The position numbers and the translations under genes were made by a program. Shown here piece after piece: positions 25,318 through 33,504 of a DNA stretch of 64,000 nucleotides. The DNA comes from an uncultured Olsenella sp. Lineage in GTDB: Bacteria; Actinomycetota; Coriobacteriia; Coriobacteriales; Atopobiaceae. The stretch covers positions 62,001 to 126,000 of the forward strand of contig CASEQJ010000001.1 of NCBI GenBank assembly GCA_949290055.1, in the 5' to 3' direction. The notes under the pieces were generated by a model. The model saw nothing but the letters and a program-made list of their open reading frames with translations. It searched no databases and had not been told where the DNA came from. Numbering within the stretch: position 1 is the stretch's first letter; each line of letters starts with the position of its first letter.

Positions 25318-26547
25318 ATGGAGTCTGGACGAGAGAGCGTCGAGGGCTCGTTCGAGAGCGTGGAGTCTGACGCCGAGCGGATCAGGGAGCGCGGAGACGA
25401 GCTCGAGGAGCGCGCGGAGAACCTGAGCGAGGCCCTCGCCAAGCTGGAGGCGGACACCGCGGTCACAAAGTCCCTCGAGGCCAACGAGCGCGACCTCGAA
25501 GCGCAGCGCGAGGAGAACGAGGCTGAGCGCACGGACGCGCTCGCGAGCCTCGACGCGATACGGGCGGCACTGGAGGCCGTCGAGGAGACCAACGACCGGA
25601 GCGACGCCGCTCTCGACTCCCTGCGCGAGCTCGGGGAGGACGTGAGCGAGGCCGAGTCGATCATAGAGGACAGGCGGCGCTGGATCGAGGAGCTCAACAC
25701 GCGCGTCGAGCACCTCTACGAGCTTCTCGGCGAGAACTACAACCAGCTGGGGGTCTTCTCGCCCAGCGGCAAGAAGAACCTCGAGAGCTTTGCGGAGCAG
25801 GACGAGGAGGCCGACAACCCCTCTCCCAGCCCGGAGAATACTCTCGACGCGCGCGAGTGGACGGCTGAGCCAACAAAGCCTCCCGCACGGCGCCGCCCGG
25901 AATCAGCCCTGTCCTCTCCAGGAGAGGTCGCCCGCACCGTCTTTGGGCTCAGCGCCACAACTCAGAGAATCATGATGCTCCCCAATGGAAATGCGTGCTT
26001 CAACGCCCCAGACGTCACCGGTCAGAGCCTCAATTTCCGACAAGGCAACGCCGTAAGAGGCTTTCAGGGCACCTGCGGGCTCTGTTCCTGTGAAAACGTC
26101 GCCCGACTGGCCGGAAAAGACATTACCGAAGCCGACGTCATCTCGACTGCTCGCAGGTTGAATTGTTGCGTGCAAAACAGAAAGGATCCGGGCGACAACG
26201 GCGGAACCAGCCCGGCTGGTCGCCAGGCAATCCTTCGTTCCCTTGGAATAGACTCTGTTCTCGACAATGACATCTCCCTTGGGCACATTGCGGGTCTCAT
26301 TGAGAGCGGACGAGGGGTCATTGCCTCGGTCGGGGTGAGAGACTTCTGGCCAAACTACCCCCATAAGGGAAACCATGCCATTACGATTACGAGCGTCGAG
26401 CGCGCCCCGTCGGGACAAGTGGTCGCATTCTATGTTTGCGACTCCGGCTCCAGAAACCCGGACTTTGCCCGTCGCGTAGAGGCTGCTCTGCTCGCACGCT
26501 CCCTGAACCCTCGCCCGCTCAACGTAACGAAGAGCCCGATTCGGTAG
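25318..26547 (+). CDS. coiled coil-C39/papain-like cysteine protease fusion, putative effector toxin
   Basis: 409 residues. Residues 1-145 form an acidic coiled coil homologous to the preceding small protein. Residues 146-205 are a Pro/Ser/Glu-rich linker. Residues 240-380 look like a C39-type papain-like protease: Q250 and C253 in FQGTCGLCSCENVARLAG, H353 in GNHAITITSV and D375 in FYVCDSG. Several extra Cys lie near the active site. GC falls from about 67% in the first 60-base block of the gene to about 50% at 26221-26280, as in exchangeable toxin tips. There is no signal peptide. The fold is assigned by motif only; an inactive or regulatory protease domain is possible. Confidence 0.75.
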   Translation: MESGRESVEGSFESVESDAERIRERGDELEERAENLSEALAKLEADTAVTKSLEANERDLEAQREENEAERTDALASLDAIRAALEAVEETNDRSDAALDSLRELGEDVSEAESIIEDRRRWIEELNTRVEHLYELLGENYNQLGVFSPSGKKNLESFAEQDEEADNPSPSPENTLDAREWTAEPTKPPARRRPESALSSPGEVARTVFGLSATTQRIMMLPNGNACFNAPDVTGQSLNFRQGNAVRGFQGTCGLCSCENVARLAGKDITEADVISTARRLNCCVQNRKDPGDNGGTSPAGRQAILRSLGIDSVLDNDISLGHIAGLIESGRGVIASVGVRDFWPNYPHKGNHAITITSVERAPSGQVVAFYVCDSGSRNPDFARRVEAALLARSLNPRPLNVTKSPIR

Positions 26548-26557
26548 GAGATCAGCA

Positions 26558-27013
26558 ATGTTTAGCTATGAAAGCCTTGAGAACCTCGTATTGGGATTCA
26601 TCTACGACGGAGAGCTCATTTCCATGCCCGTTCCAAGACTCGACCGAGACGGCTCAATCGTCGATTGCTTCTTCGTCTACTCCGCCGACAGCCAGACGTG
26701 GATTCCCAACGAGCCCTCTCAGTGCGTTGTCGCGTCCCCGGAAAAAGGGACCTGCGAATACCGCGACTGCGAGGAACTCTTCAGGGGCATAGACTTCGAT
26801 CCCAGGGACGACGCTGTCCCAGAGGACATAGACGCCCTTTACGCTGAGGCGGAGTCACTCTACGGCGCCGTTCGCGAGGAGTTCACCAAAGGCGTGCTGG
26901 GCGAGACATCCCGCAGGTACGCCACACTGATTGAACAGATCTCCTTCGCGTGCCTCATGCCCTACTACCACGCCCTGTCGCCAGAGCTCTTCTCGACAGA
27001 CGGCCAGGCGTAA
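26558..27013 (+). CDS. putative immunity protein for the cysteine-protease effector
   Basis: 151 residues, acidic, with no signal or membrane segment and no recognised family. Its start lies ten bases after the effector stop, with TAGGAGA as the ribosome-binding site. Its low GC (about 45% around the start) matches the end of the effector gene and contrasts with the GC-rich genes around it. Position, size, charge and composition fit an immunity gene that travels with the toxin tip. The next gene converges, one base after its stop. The function is inferred only from context. Confidence 0.6.
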   Translation: MFSYESLENLVLGFIYDGELISMPVPRLDRDGSIVDCFFVYSADSQTWIPNEPSQCVVASPEKGTCEYRDCEELFRGIDFDPRDDAVPEDIDALYAEAESLYGAVREEFTKGVLGETSRRYATLIEQISFACLMPYYHALSPELFSTDGQA

Positions 27014-27014
27014 C

Positions 27015-28085
27015 CTACACGCAGAAGCAGAGGACGACGCCGAACTCCTTGTACGGGGCGTGGGCGCACCATGGCGCGCCGTCCTCGCCCACGCACATGA
27101 CAAAGCGCCCGTCCATGGGGTCGGGGGTGCGCTCCCACCACATGCCCCCGCTCATTTGCAGAAACGAGTTCGGCCCGTCCCACCTGACGCCCTGGTTCGC
27201 AAAGAGCTGGTACTGCTCGCCCTCGGCGTTGAAGACCGCGTCGTGCGGGTCTCCGGTGCTCATGGCGCCGCCGAGCTCGGAGTAGGAGAGCGCCCACAGC
27301 GTGTCAGAGGTCATGACCACGGCCGACCCGTCCGAGGTCTCGCCGACGGCGTTCGTGGGCTTGTCCACGGGAACCACGGCCGCCACGACGTCGTCGGGCA
27401 GGAGACCGAGGAGCTCCCCGTTCATCCACGCCCGCAGCTCGGAGTCGCGCCAGCCGCCCGCGGTCGAGCCGGACGCGTTGTACGCCCGCGTGGCGACGGG
27501 AGCGCTCGACGAGAACGTGATGCCCGCCCTGCCCGAGCCGGACGACAGCTCGTCCTGGTTGAAGCCGGTGACCCGCATGGTGACCGACGTGCCGTTTGCG
27601 AGGGTGAACGACTTGGTCTGCGTGCCGTCGAGCGTGCCGTCCTCGGCGCAGAGGTGGTACCTCGCCGCTATCGCGACCGCCTCGGAGTCGCTCGCGGCAG
27701 AGGAAATGAGTCGGGAAATCTCCGAGAGCTCCTCCCACGAGTAGTCGGCGACCGCAGCGCGAACCTCGGGTTCGGAGGGAGCCTCGGGAGCCACCGGCGC
27801 CTCGCTCCCGCCCTCGCCCGACTGGAGGCCGACCTGAGCGGTGTCGGACGACACGGCCTGGGAGTCGGGCGCCGCGAGACCGAACCAGTTGGTGGTGAGT
27901 CCGGCGACGATCACCACGGCGCCGACGACGACGGTCGCAACGACGGCGACGAGCGCCTCCGTTGCCGAGAGCGGGCCCCGCGAGCCCGCGTTCTTCTCGC
28001 CCACCGGCGGCATGAGCCTGGCTCCGCACTTCGTACAGAACTTCGCGCCGTCCTTTTGCTCGGAACCGCAGTTGCCGCAGAGCAT
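27015..28085 (-). CDS. zinc-ribbon membrane protein with DUF6273-like domain
   Basis: 356 residues. An N-terminal zinc ribbon (CGNCG then CTKCG) is followed by a membrane helix (about residues 45-68), an Ala/Pro/Glu linker and an extracytoplasmic domain with WRDSELRAWMNGELLGLLPDD and VVPVDKPT, the pattern of DUF6273 domains common in gut Actinobacteria and Firmicutes. The role is unknown. It converges on the effector operon with a gap of one base, and its upstream region holds a 37-bp palindrome. Confidence 0.75.
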   Translation of the reverse strand: MLCGNCGSEQKDGAKFCTKCGARLMPPVGEKNAGSRGPLSATEALVAVVATVVVGAVVIVAGLTTNWFGLAAPDSQAVSSDTAQVGLQSGEGGSEAPVAPEAPSEPEVRAAVADYSWEELSEISRLISSAASDSEAVAIAARYHLCAEDGTLDGTQTKSFTLANGTSVTMRVTGFNQDELSSGSGRAGITFSSSAPVATRAYNASGSTAGGWRDSELRAWMNGELLGLLPDDVVAAVVPVDKPTNAVGETSDGSAVVMTSDTLWALSYSELGGAMSTGDPHDAVFNAEGEQYQLFANQGVRWDGPNSFLQMSGGMWWERTPDPMDGRFVMCVGEDGAPWCAHAPYKEFGVVLCFCV

Positions 28086-28103
28086 GGCTCCCCCGTCCCC
28101 CGA

Positions 28104-28140
28104 AATTGCCTGAAAGGGGTCAGACCCCTTTCAGGCAATT
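28104..28140. repeat. perfect 37-bp palindrome (GGGGTC-A-GACCCC type)
   Basis: 18-bp arms (28104-28121 and 28123-28140) around a single A. The core is AAAGGGGTC A GACCCCTTT, flanked by CCTG/CAGG and AATTG. It lies between pheT and the DUF6273 gene. A related copy is at 49986-50012. The type resembles REP sequences mobilised by RAYT transposases; no such gene is in the window. Confidence 0.85.
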
Positions 28141-28149
28141 GTAGGCGAC

Positions 28150-30615
28150 TTAGCTGCGAACCTCGCCGCCGGTGGCCTTGCAAACCTTGGTCACGAGCTT
28201 GGCGTGAGCCTTCTCGACCTCGTCGGAGGTGAGGGTGCGGTCCGCCGCGCGGTAGGTGAGCGAGAAGGCCATGGACTTCTTGCCCGCGCCCACGCGCTCG
28301 TCGTCGCGGTAGACGTCGAAGAGGCGGACGTCGGCGAGAAGCTTGCCGCCGGCGGAGGTTATGCGCTGCATGAGGGTCTCGCAGGTCACGGACTCGTCCA
28401 CGACAATGGCGAGGTCAACGTCCACGCCGGGCAGCGTCGGCACGTCCTCGTAGGGCAGCTGGTCGGCGGCCAGGCGCAGCAGCGCCGCCTGGGAGAGCTC
28501 GAAGGCCACCACCGGCGCGTCGACGCCCGTCGCGCGCAGGCCGCGCGGGTGGACGTTGCCCACCCAGCCGATGACCTCGCCGCGGGCCAGGACCTCGGCG
28601 GCGCGGCCCGGCTGGAGCCACGGGTACTGCTCGGGGTCGGCCGCCTTGAAGCGGACCTTGGTCACGCGCAGGGCGTCCAGCAGCTCCTCGACCACGCCCT
28701 TGGCGTCGAAGAAGTCGTACTCGTCAAAGCGCTGGTTCCAGGCGTCGTCAGCGCGCTTGCCGCACATGACGCCGCAGACGTAGCTGGGCTCGTCGGGGAG
28801 GCTCTTGCTCTCGTGGCCAAAGAAGACGCGGCCGATCTCGTAGAGCGCCACATTGGCGACGCCGTGGTCGAGGTTGTACGCCACGGAGCGGAGCAGCCCC
28901 GGCAGCATGGAGCGGCGCATCTCGGACTGCTCGGCCACGAGCGGGCGGATGATCTTCACGGGCACGCCGCGGCCCACGTCGGGAATGCCCAGGCGCGCCA
29001 GGTCGTCCGGCGCGGCGAAGTTGTACGTGGAGGTCTCGGAGAGGCCGCAGGCGCGCAGCACGGCGCCGATCTTGCGGACGCGGCGCTGCTCCACGGTGAG
29101 GCCGCCGGCGTGGTTCTTCGCGGCGGGCAGGGTGGCCTCGATGTCGCCCTCGCCCCAGAGGCGCACGACCTCCTCGATGAGGTCGACCTCGCGGGTGAGG
29201 TCGGGACGGTTGGTGGGGGCGGTCACGGCCAGGGCGTCCTCGCCGGCCTTCTCCACCGCGCAGCCCAGACGGCGCAGGCGGGAGGCCATGAACTCCTCGG
29301 GAATGTCCGCGCCGCCGATGAGGCGGGCGCGGCTCGGACGCAGCGTGATCTGGGCGGGCGCGTCGTCGGCCTCGCCCGGGTAGACGTCAACAATGCCCGG
29401 GCAGACCTCGGCGCCGCAGCACTCCTCGAAGAGCGCGGCCGCGATCTCGGCCACGTTGGCGCAGTTGGAGGCGTCGACCTTGCGCTCGTAGCGAATGGAG
29501 GCCTCGCTCATGAGGTCGAGGTTGCGCGAGGTGCGGGACGTGTGGCCGGACGAGAAGTTCGCGCTCTCCAGGAGCACGTCGGCCGTGCCCTCCGTGATCT
29601 CGGAGTCGAGACCGCCCATGACGCCGGCAAGGGCAATCGGCGTCACGCCGTCGTCGGTTATGAGGCACATGTCGTGCGTGAGCTCGCGCTCCTGGCCGTC
29701 GAGCGTCACGAGCTTCTCGCCGTCTGCCGCGGCGCGCACCACAATGTGGCGCTTGCCGTCGCGCTCGGTGAGCTTGCCCAGGTCAAAGGCGTGGAGCGGC
29801 TGGCCCGTGAGATACATGACGTAGTTGGTCACGTCCACGACGTTGTTGATCGAACGCCCGCCGGCGGCGGCCACGCGCTGGGCGAGCCACTCGGGCGAGG
29901 GGCCGATCTTGACGTTGCGGACCACGCGCGCGGTGTAGCGCGGGCAGAGCTCGGGGTCGTCGATCGTCACGTCAACGAGGTCGGCAGCGTTCGGACCCTG
30001 CTCGACCTTGACGGCGGGCAGCTCAATGTGGGTGTCCTCGTCAAGCATGGCGGCAACCTCGACGGCCATGCCGGTCATGGAGAGGCAGTCGGGACGGTTG
30101 GGCGTTATCTCGCAGTCGATCACGGTGTCGGAGGTGCCGAGGTAGTCGGTGAAGTCCATGCCCACCGGCGCGTCCTCGGGCAGGATCATAATGCCCTCGT
30201 GGTCCGAGCCCAGGCCCAGCTCGCGGGCCGAGCAGTTCATGCCGCAGGACTCGACGCCGCGCAGCTTGCTCTTCTTGATCTTGAAGTCGCCGGGCAGCAC
30301 CGCGCCGATCATGGCGGTCACAATGTGGTCGCCCTCGTTGAAGTTCTGGGCGCCGCAGACGATCTGCAGGGGCACGGGGTTGCCGTCGGCATCCACGTTC
30401 TTGTCGCCCACGGAGACCTGGCAGAGCCACATGTGGTCGGAGTCGGGGTGGGGCTTCTTGCTCACGACCTGCGCCGTGACCACGTGCTCGAGGTTGGCGC
30501 CAACCTTCTCCACGGCCTCGACCTCGGTGCCGGTGCGGGTGAACTCGGCCACGAGCTCGGCGGGGTCCGCCGGCACGTCGACCATGCTCTTGAGCCACTC
30601 ATATGAGACGCGCAT
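28150..30615 (-). CDS. pheT: Phenylalanine--tRNA ligase beta subunit
   Basis: 821 residues, full length. It starts MRVSYEWLKSMVDVP. The N-terminal EMAP-type tRNA-binding domain (about 40-150), B3/B4 editing domain (about 210-385), B5 domain (about 405-480), catalytic-like core and C-terminal FDX-ACB anticodon-binding domain (about 725-820, ending TKVCKATGGEVRS) are all visible. It forms the alpha2-beta2 enzyme with pheS, 46 bases upstream, and is under the same T-box. The ATG has an AAGGAG site. Confidence 0.97.
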   Translation of the reverse strand: MRVSYEWLKSMVDVPADPAELVAEFTRTGTEVEAVEKVGANLEHVVTAQVVSKKPHPDSDHMWLCQVSVGDKNVDADGNPVPLQIVCGAQNFNEGDHIVTAMIGAVLPGDFKIKKSKLRGVESCGMNCSARELGLGSDHEGIMILPEDAPVGMDFTDYLGTSDTVIDCEITPNRPDCLSMTGMAVEVAAMLDEDTHIELPAVKVEQGPNAADLVDVTIDDPELCPRYTARVVRNVKIGPSPEWLAQRVAAAGGRSINNVVDVTNYVMYLTGQPLHAFDLGKLTERDGKRHIVVRAAADGEKLVTLDGQERELTHDMCLITDDGVTPIALAGVMGGLDSEITEGTADVLLESANFSSGHTSRTSRNLDLMSEASIRYERKVDASNCANVAEIAAALFEECCGAEVCPGIVDVYPGEADDAPAQITLRPSRARLIGGADIPEEFMASRLRRLGCAVEKAGEDALAVTAPTNRPDLTREVDLIEEVVRLWGEGDIEATLPAAKNHAGGLTVEQRRVRKIGAVLRACGLSETSTYNFAAPDDLARLGIPDVGRGVPVKIIRPLVAEQSEMRRSMLPGLLRSVAYNLDHGVANVALYEIGRVFFGHESKSLPDEPSYVCGVMCGKRADDAWNQRFDEYDFFDAKGVVEELLDALRVTKVRFKAADPEQYPWLQPGRAAEVLARGEVIGWVGNVHPRGLRATGVDAPVVAFELSQAALLRLAADQLPYEDVPTLPGVDVDLAIVVDESVTCETLMQRITSAGGKLLADVRLFDVYRDDERVGAGKKSMAFSLTYRAADRTLTSDEVEKAHAKLVTKVCKATGGEVRS

Positions 30616-30661
30616 GTTCTTCTCCTTCTCGCGCGATCAGATCAGACGGTTGGGGCAGACC

Positions 30662-31741
30662 CTAGAACTGCCTCAGGAAGCGCATGTCGCCGGTCATGAG
30701 CATGCGCAGGTCGGGCAGGTCGTAGCGCAGGGCCGCCACGCGCTCGACGCCAATGCCAAAGGCAAAGCCGGTGTACTTCTCGGGGTCGATGCCGCAGAAC
30801 TCAAAGACGTTGGGGTCCACCATGCCGGCGCCCAGAATCTCCAGCCAACCGGTGTTCTTGCAGAAGCGGCAGCCCTTGCCACCGCAGACGCCGCAGGAGA
30901 CGTCGACCTCGCAGCTGGGCTCGGTGAACGGGAAGAAGTGCGGGCGGTAGCGCGTGGCGCGGTCCTTGCCAAAGATCTCGCGCGTGAAGTAGTCAAGCGT
31001 GCCCTTGAGGTCGCCAAAGGTGATACCCTCGTCCACGACGAGGCCCTCGACCTGCGTGAACTGCGGCAGGTGGTTGGCGTCGGCCGTGTCCGGGCGGAAG
31101 ACCGTGCCCGGGCAGATCATGTAGATCGGCGGCTTCTTATTCTCCATGACGTGCACCTGGACGCCGGAGGTCTGGGTGCGCAGGAGAATGTCGGACTCGC
31201 CCTGGACGTTGGTCTCCTCGGCATGAAGCATGGTGCCCGGCGCGTTGTCCACCACGTAGAAGGTGTCCTTGGCGGAGCGGCTGGGGTGGTCCTCCGGGGC
31301 GTTCAGCGCGGTGAAGTTGTACCAGGTGCTCTCCACGTAGGGACCGTCCTCGACGGTGTAGCCCAGGCCGCAGAATATGTCCTCGATCTCCTCGCGGATC
31401 TGGTTGATCAGGTGCTGGGTGCCGGAGCTCAGGCAGCGGCCCGGCAGCGTGACGTCCACGGCGTCGGCGGCCATCTTCTGCTCCAGCAGCACGGCGGAGA
31501 GCTCCTCCTTGCGCGCCTTGAGCGCGGCGTCCACGGTGGCGCGGACGGTGTTGGCGAGCTGGCCCATGGCCGGGCGCTCCTCGGGCGGCACCTGGCCCAT
31601 TGAGCGCATAATGGCGGTGAGCTGGCCCTTCTTGCCCAGGTAGCTCACGCGCAGGGCCTCGAGGGCCTCCATGGTCTCGGCGGCGGCCAGGCCCTCCTGG
31701 AACTGGGCCTCAATCGCCTTGAGGTCGTCGGACATCGACAT
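30662..31741 (-). CDS. pheS: Phenylalanine--tRNA ligase alpha subunit
   Basis: 359 residues. An N-terminal coiled-coil arm is followed by the class II catalytic core with FRPDTADANHLPQF (motif 2 region), FTEPSCEVDVSC and GFAFGIGVERVAAL (motif 3). The Cys pattern CGVCGGKGCRFC is present, as in many actinobacterial and Gram-positive homologues. It charges tRNA-Phe. The ATG at 31741 has AGAAGGGA upstream; a second ATG six bases later is possible. Expression is probably controlled by the T-box leader. Confidence 0.97.
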   Translation of the reverse strand: MSMSDDLKAIEAQFQEGLAAAETMEALEALRVSYLGKKGQLTAIMRSMGQVPPEERPAMGQLANTVRATVDAALKARKEELSAVLLEQKMAADAVDVTLPGRCLSSGTQHLINQIREEIEDIFCGLGYTVEDGPYVESTWYNFTALNAPEDHPSRSAKDTFYVVDNAPGTMLHAEETNVQGESDILLRTQTSGVQVHVMENKKPPIYMICPGTVFRPDTADANHLPQFTQVEGLVVDEGITFGDLKGTLDYFTREIFGKDRATRYRPHFFPFTEPSCEVDVSCGVCGGKGCRFCKNTGWLEILGAGMVDPNVFEFCGIDPEKYTGFAFGIGVERVAALRYDLPDLRMLMTGDMRFLRQF

Positions 31742-31744
31742 CGC

Positions 31745-32045
31745 ACAATCCCTTCTCTACTAAAAAACCGCCCGTGAACAGCTGTGCTGCTGTCCAAGGA
31801 CGGAATGATCCGCGGTACCACCTCGGTTGGCGCGACGGGTTTTCTCCCCCGAGCGCCCGCTCTTCTCGCCCCGTTCCGTGGGACCCCCGGCTTCCCTACT
31901 GAGCTGGCGAGAAGAACCTCGCGCCGTTCAGGTCGCGGCTGGTGGAGTGAACTCCGGGCCTCTGCCTTGGAGGGGGCTCTCAGCCGGTGACCCCCGTCTC
32001 TGTCCGCTGGCAACGCGACGCCCAGACCTCTCCGTCATCGCCTGC
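31745..32045 (-). promoter_or_regulatory. T-box riboswitch leader of pheST
   Basis: On the minus strand the leader ends with the T-box sequence AGGTGGTACCGCGG (31810-31823). This is followed by a GC-rich hairpin region and a T6 run (31762-31767), which is the terminator/antiterminator switch. Upstream, in the stem I region, GGAGTTCACTCC places a TTC (Phe) triplet in a plausible specifier loop. The leader senses uncharged tRNA-Phe. The T-box and terminator are clear; the specifier and the left boundary are approximate. Confidence 0.85.
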
Positions 32046-32203
32046 CGGACATGGTAGCACAGCGGACGGGCGCCGTTCACCGAGGAATCGCGCCGGTTCG
32101 CCAAGTGCCGTGCCTGCGCGCGAGCGCACGTTCTTCTCGCCCGCTGCCACCAAGCGTCACGCTCGCTCGCACGAGTCTTTCGGCACGCTTCGCGAACCCC
32201 GGA

Positions 32204-32271
32204 CTCGGTGGGCTCAAAGTGCCAAACGTGGGCCCATTTTGGCTCGAATCTGGAACTTTCGGACCAATCAG
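32204..32271. repeat. 68-bp repeat, copy 1
   Basis: Starts CTCGGTGGGCTC and ends CCAATCAG. It is about 62% identical to the equally long copy at 33419-33486, with the block CGAATCTGGnACTTTC nearly identical. The two copies flank the AbiEi-like gene in the same orientation. Confidence 0.6.
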
Positions 32272-32342
32272 TTCTCGCGCGCCCCCAAAGCACCGCCCTC
32301 AGCGCCCGTGGCACAATGCGCGAACCACCCGATTGGAGGGAC

Positions 32343-33401
32343 ATGTACGCGCGCGTCGACGAAGCCATAGATCTGCTGCTCAATGACGCAGAGCTTCGCG
32401 CCGTCTGCCTGACCACGGCCGACAAGAACCTCCGCCGGGCGCTCGACCGGCGCGTGCGCGCGGGAATGCTTGTCTCTCCCCTGCCGGGGTTGTATGCACG
32501 AGGGCAACGCTGGCTCCACGGGCTCACCCCCACCCAACGTGCGCTGCACGTTCTTGGGGCGCTGCACGAGCTCCACCCCACCTGGCGCTTCTGCGGGCCC
32601 TCCGCCGCCGTCCTGCAGGGACTCTCGGTCTCCCATGGGCTTCTGAGAACCATTCACCTTGCCGTGTCGCCCGGCTCTGGGATCAGGTCGAGCGAGCCCT
32701 ACTGCCGCCACGTCATACCGGACGAGGAGGCAACTGAGGCAGGGGGCGTACCGGTGACCTCGCTGCTGCGAACCACCTTTGACTGCATGCGCTGGCTGGA
32801 CTTTCGGGAGGGGCTGGCCGTGGCCGACTCGGCGCTGCGCGTGGGCGGGCTCTCCCGGGAGGAGCTCTTGGCGTATGTGGAGCAAATGCGCGGAGGCTAC
32901 CGCGGCGTCGCCCAGGCGCGCATGACCGCCGCGCACGCCGACGGACGCAGCGAGAACGGGGGCGAGTCCATTGCGCGCGCCGCCATGTGGGAACTTGGCT
33001 TTGCCATGCCGGACCTGCAGGTGGAAGTACCGAGCCCGTTCTCCGGAAGCGGTCTCTACCGCGTGGACTTTCGCTGGTTCCTGCCGGACGGGACCGAGGT
33101 CTACGGCGAGCACGACGGGGACGAGAAGTACCTGAACCCCCTCATGAACGGCGGGAGCCCGCTGCGCGCAATGAAGCGCGAGCGCAAGCGAGAGTCGGGC
33201 CTCACGGTTTCGCACGCGAGCGTCATGCGCTTCTCGCCTGCCGACGTCGCCGATACCGCGTACTTTGACTGGCTGCTGCGCTACTACGGCGTCCCCAGGG
33301 AGCGTGAGCCGCTGATTGAGATTCCTTCGGCGGGAGGCATTGTGATCCCGGAGCCACCGGAGATCGAGGTCGTGCCCGTGGAGGCCTACGGGCTGGAGTA
33401 G
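32343..33401 (+). CDS. AbiEi-like/endonuclease-like protein
   Basis: 352 residues. The N-terminal part (about 1-60) reads as a helix-turn-helix followed by the AbiEi-type pattern (RVRAGMLVSPLPGLYARGQR). The middle part resembles the AbiEi antitoxin core. The C-terminal part, with VDFRWFLPDGTEVYGEHDGDEKY, looks like a restriction-endonuclease-like (DUF559/PD-(D/E)XK) domain. Such proteins are common orphans in Coriobacteriia. No partner nucleotidyltransferase (AbiEii) gene is adjacent. I chose ATG at 32343, which follows GGAGGG closely; an upstream ATG at 32316 has no site. It is flanked by 68-bp repeats. Confidence 0.65.
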   Translation: MYARVDEAIDLLLNDAELRAVCLTTADKNLRRALDRRVRAGMLVSPLPGLYARGQRWLHGLTPTQRALHVLGALHELHPTWRFCGPSAAVLQGLSVSHGLLRTIHLAVSPGSGIRSSEPYCRHVIPDEEATEAGGVPVTSLLRTTFDCMRWLDFREGLAVADSALRVGGLSREELLAYVEQMRGGYRGVAQARMTAAHADGRSENGGESIARAAMWELGFAMPDLQVEVPSPFSGSGLYRVDFRWFLPDGTEVYGEHDGDEKYLNPLMNGGSPLRAMKRERKRESGLTVSHASVMRFSPADVADTAYFDWLLRYYGVPREREPLIEIPSAGGIVIPEPPEIEVVPVEAYGLE

Positions 33402-33418
33402 GGCCGCCGTCGCCCGCA

Positions 33419-33486
33419 CTCGTTGGTCTCTGGGGACCAAAAAACGGGCCTGGAGCGGGCGAATCTGGCACTTTCACGCCAACGAG
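33419..33486. repeat. 68-bp repeat, copy 2
   Basis: Bounded by an 8-bp inverted repeat, CTCGTTGG (33419-33426) and CCAACGAG (33479-33486). The internal CGAATCTGGCACTTTC matches copy 1. It lies between the AbiEi-like gene and the end of the convergent lipase gene. Confidence 0.6.
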
Positions 33487-33504
33487 CGGGCGGGCGCGCG
33501 GCGG

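Noticed and set aside
20956..27013. Reading of the operon as a standard type VII secretion locus
   Set aside because: No WXG motif, no FtsK/EssC-type triple ATPase and no EsaA/EssB-like proteins; only the partner/toxin/immunity logic is similar.
28204..30606. 800-codon open frame opposite pheT
   Set aside because: Complement of a full-length, well-conserved pheT; low-complexity composition typical of a shadow frame.
32316..32342. Upstream ATG as start of the AbiEi-like gene
   Set aside because: No ribosome-binding site in front of it, whereas the ATG at 32343 follows GGAGGG.
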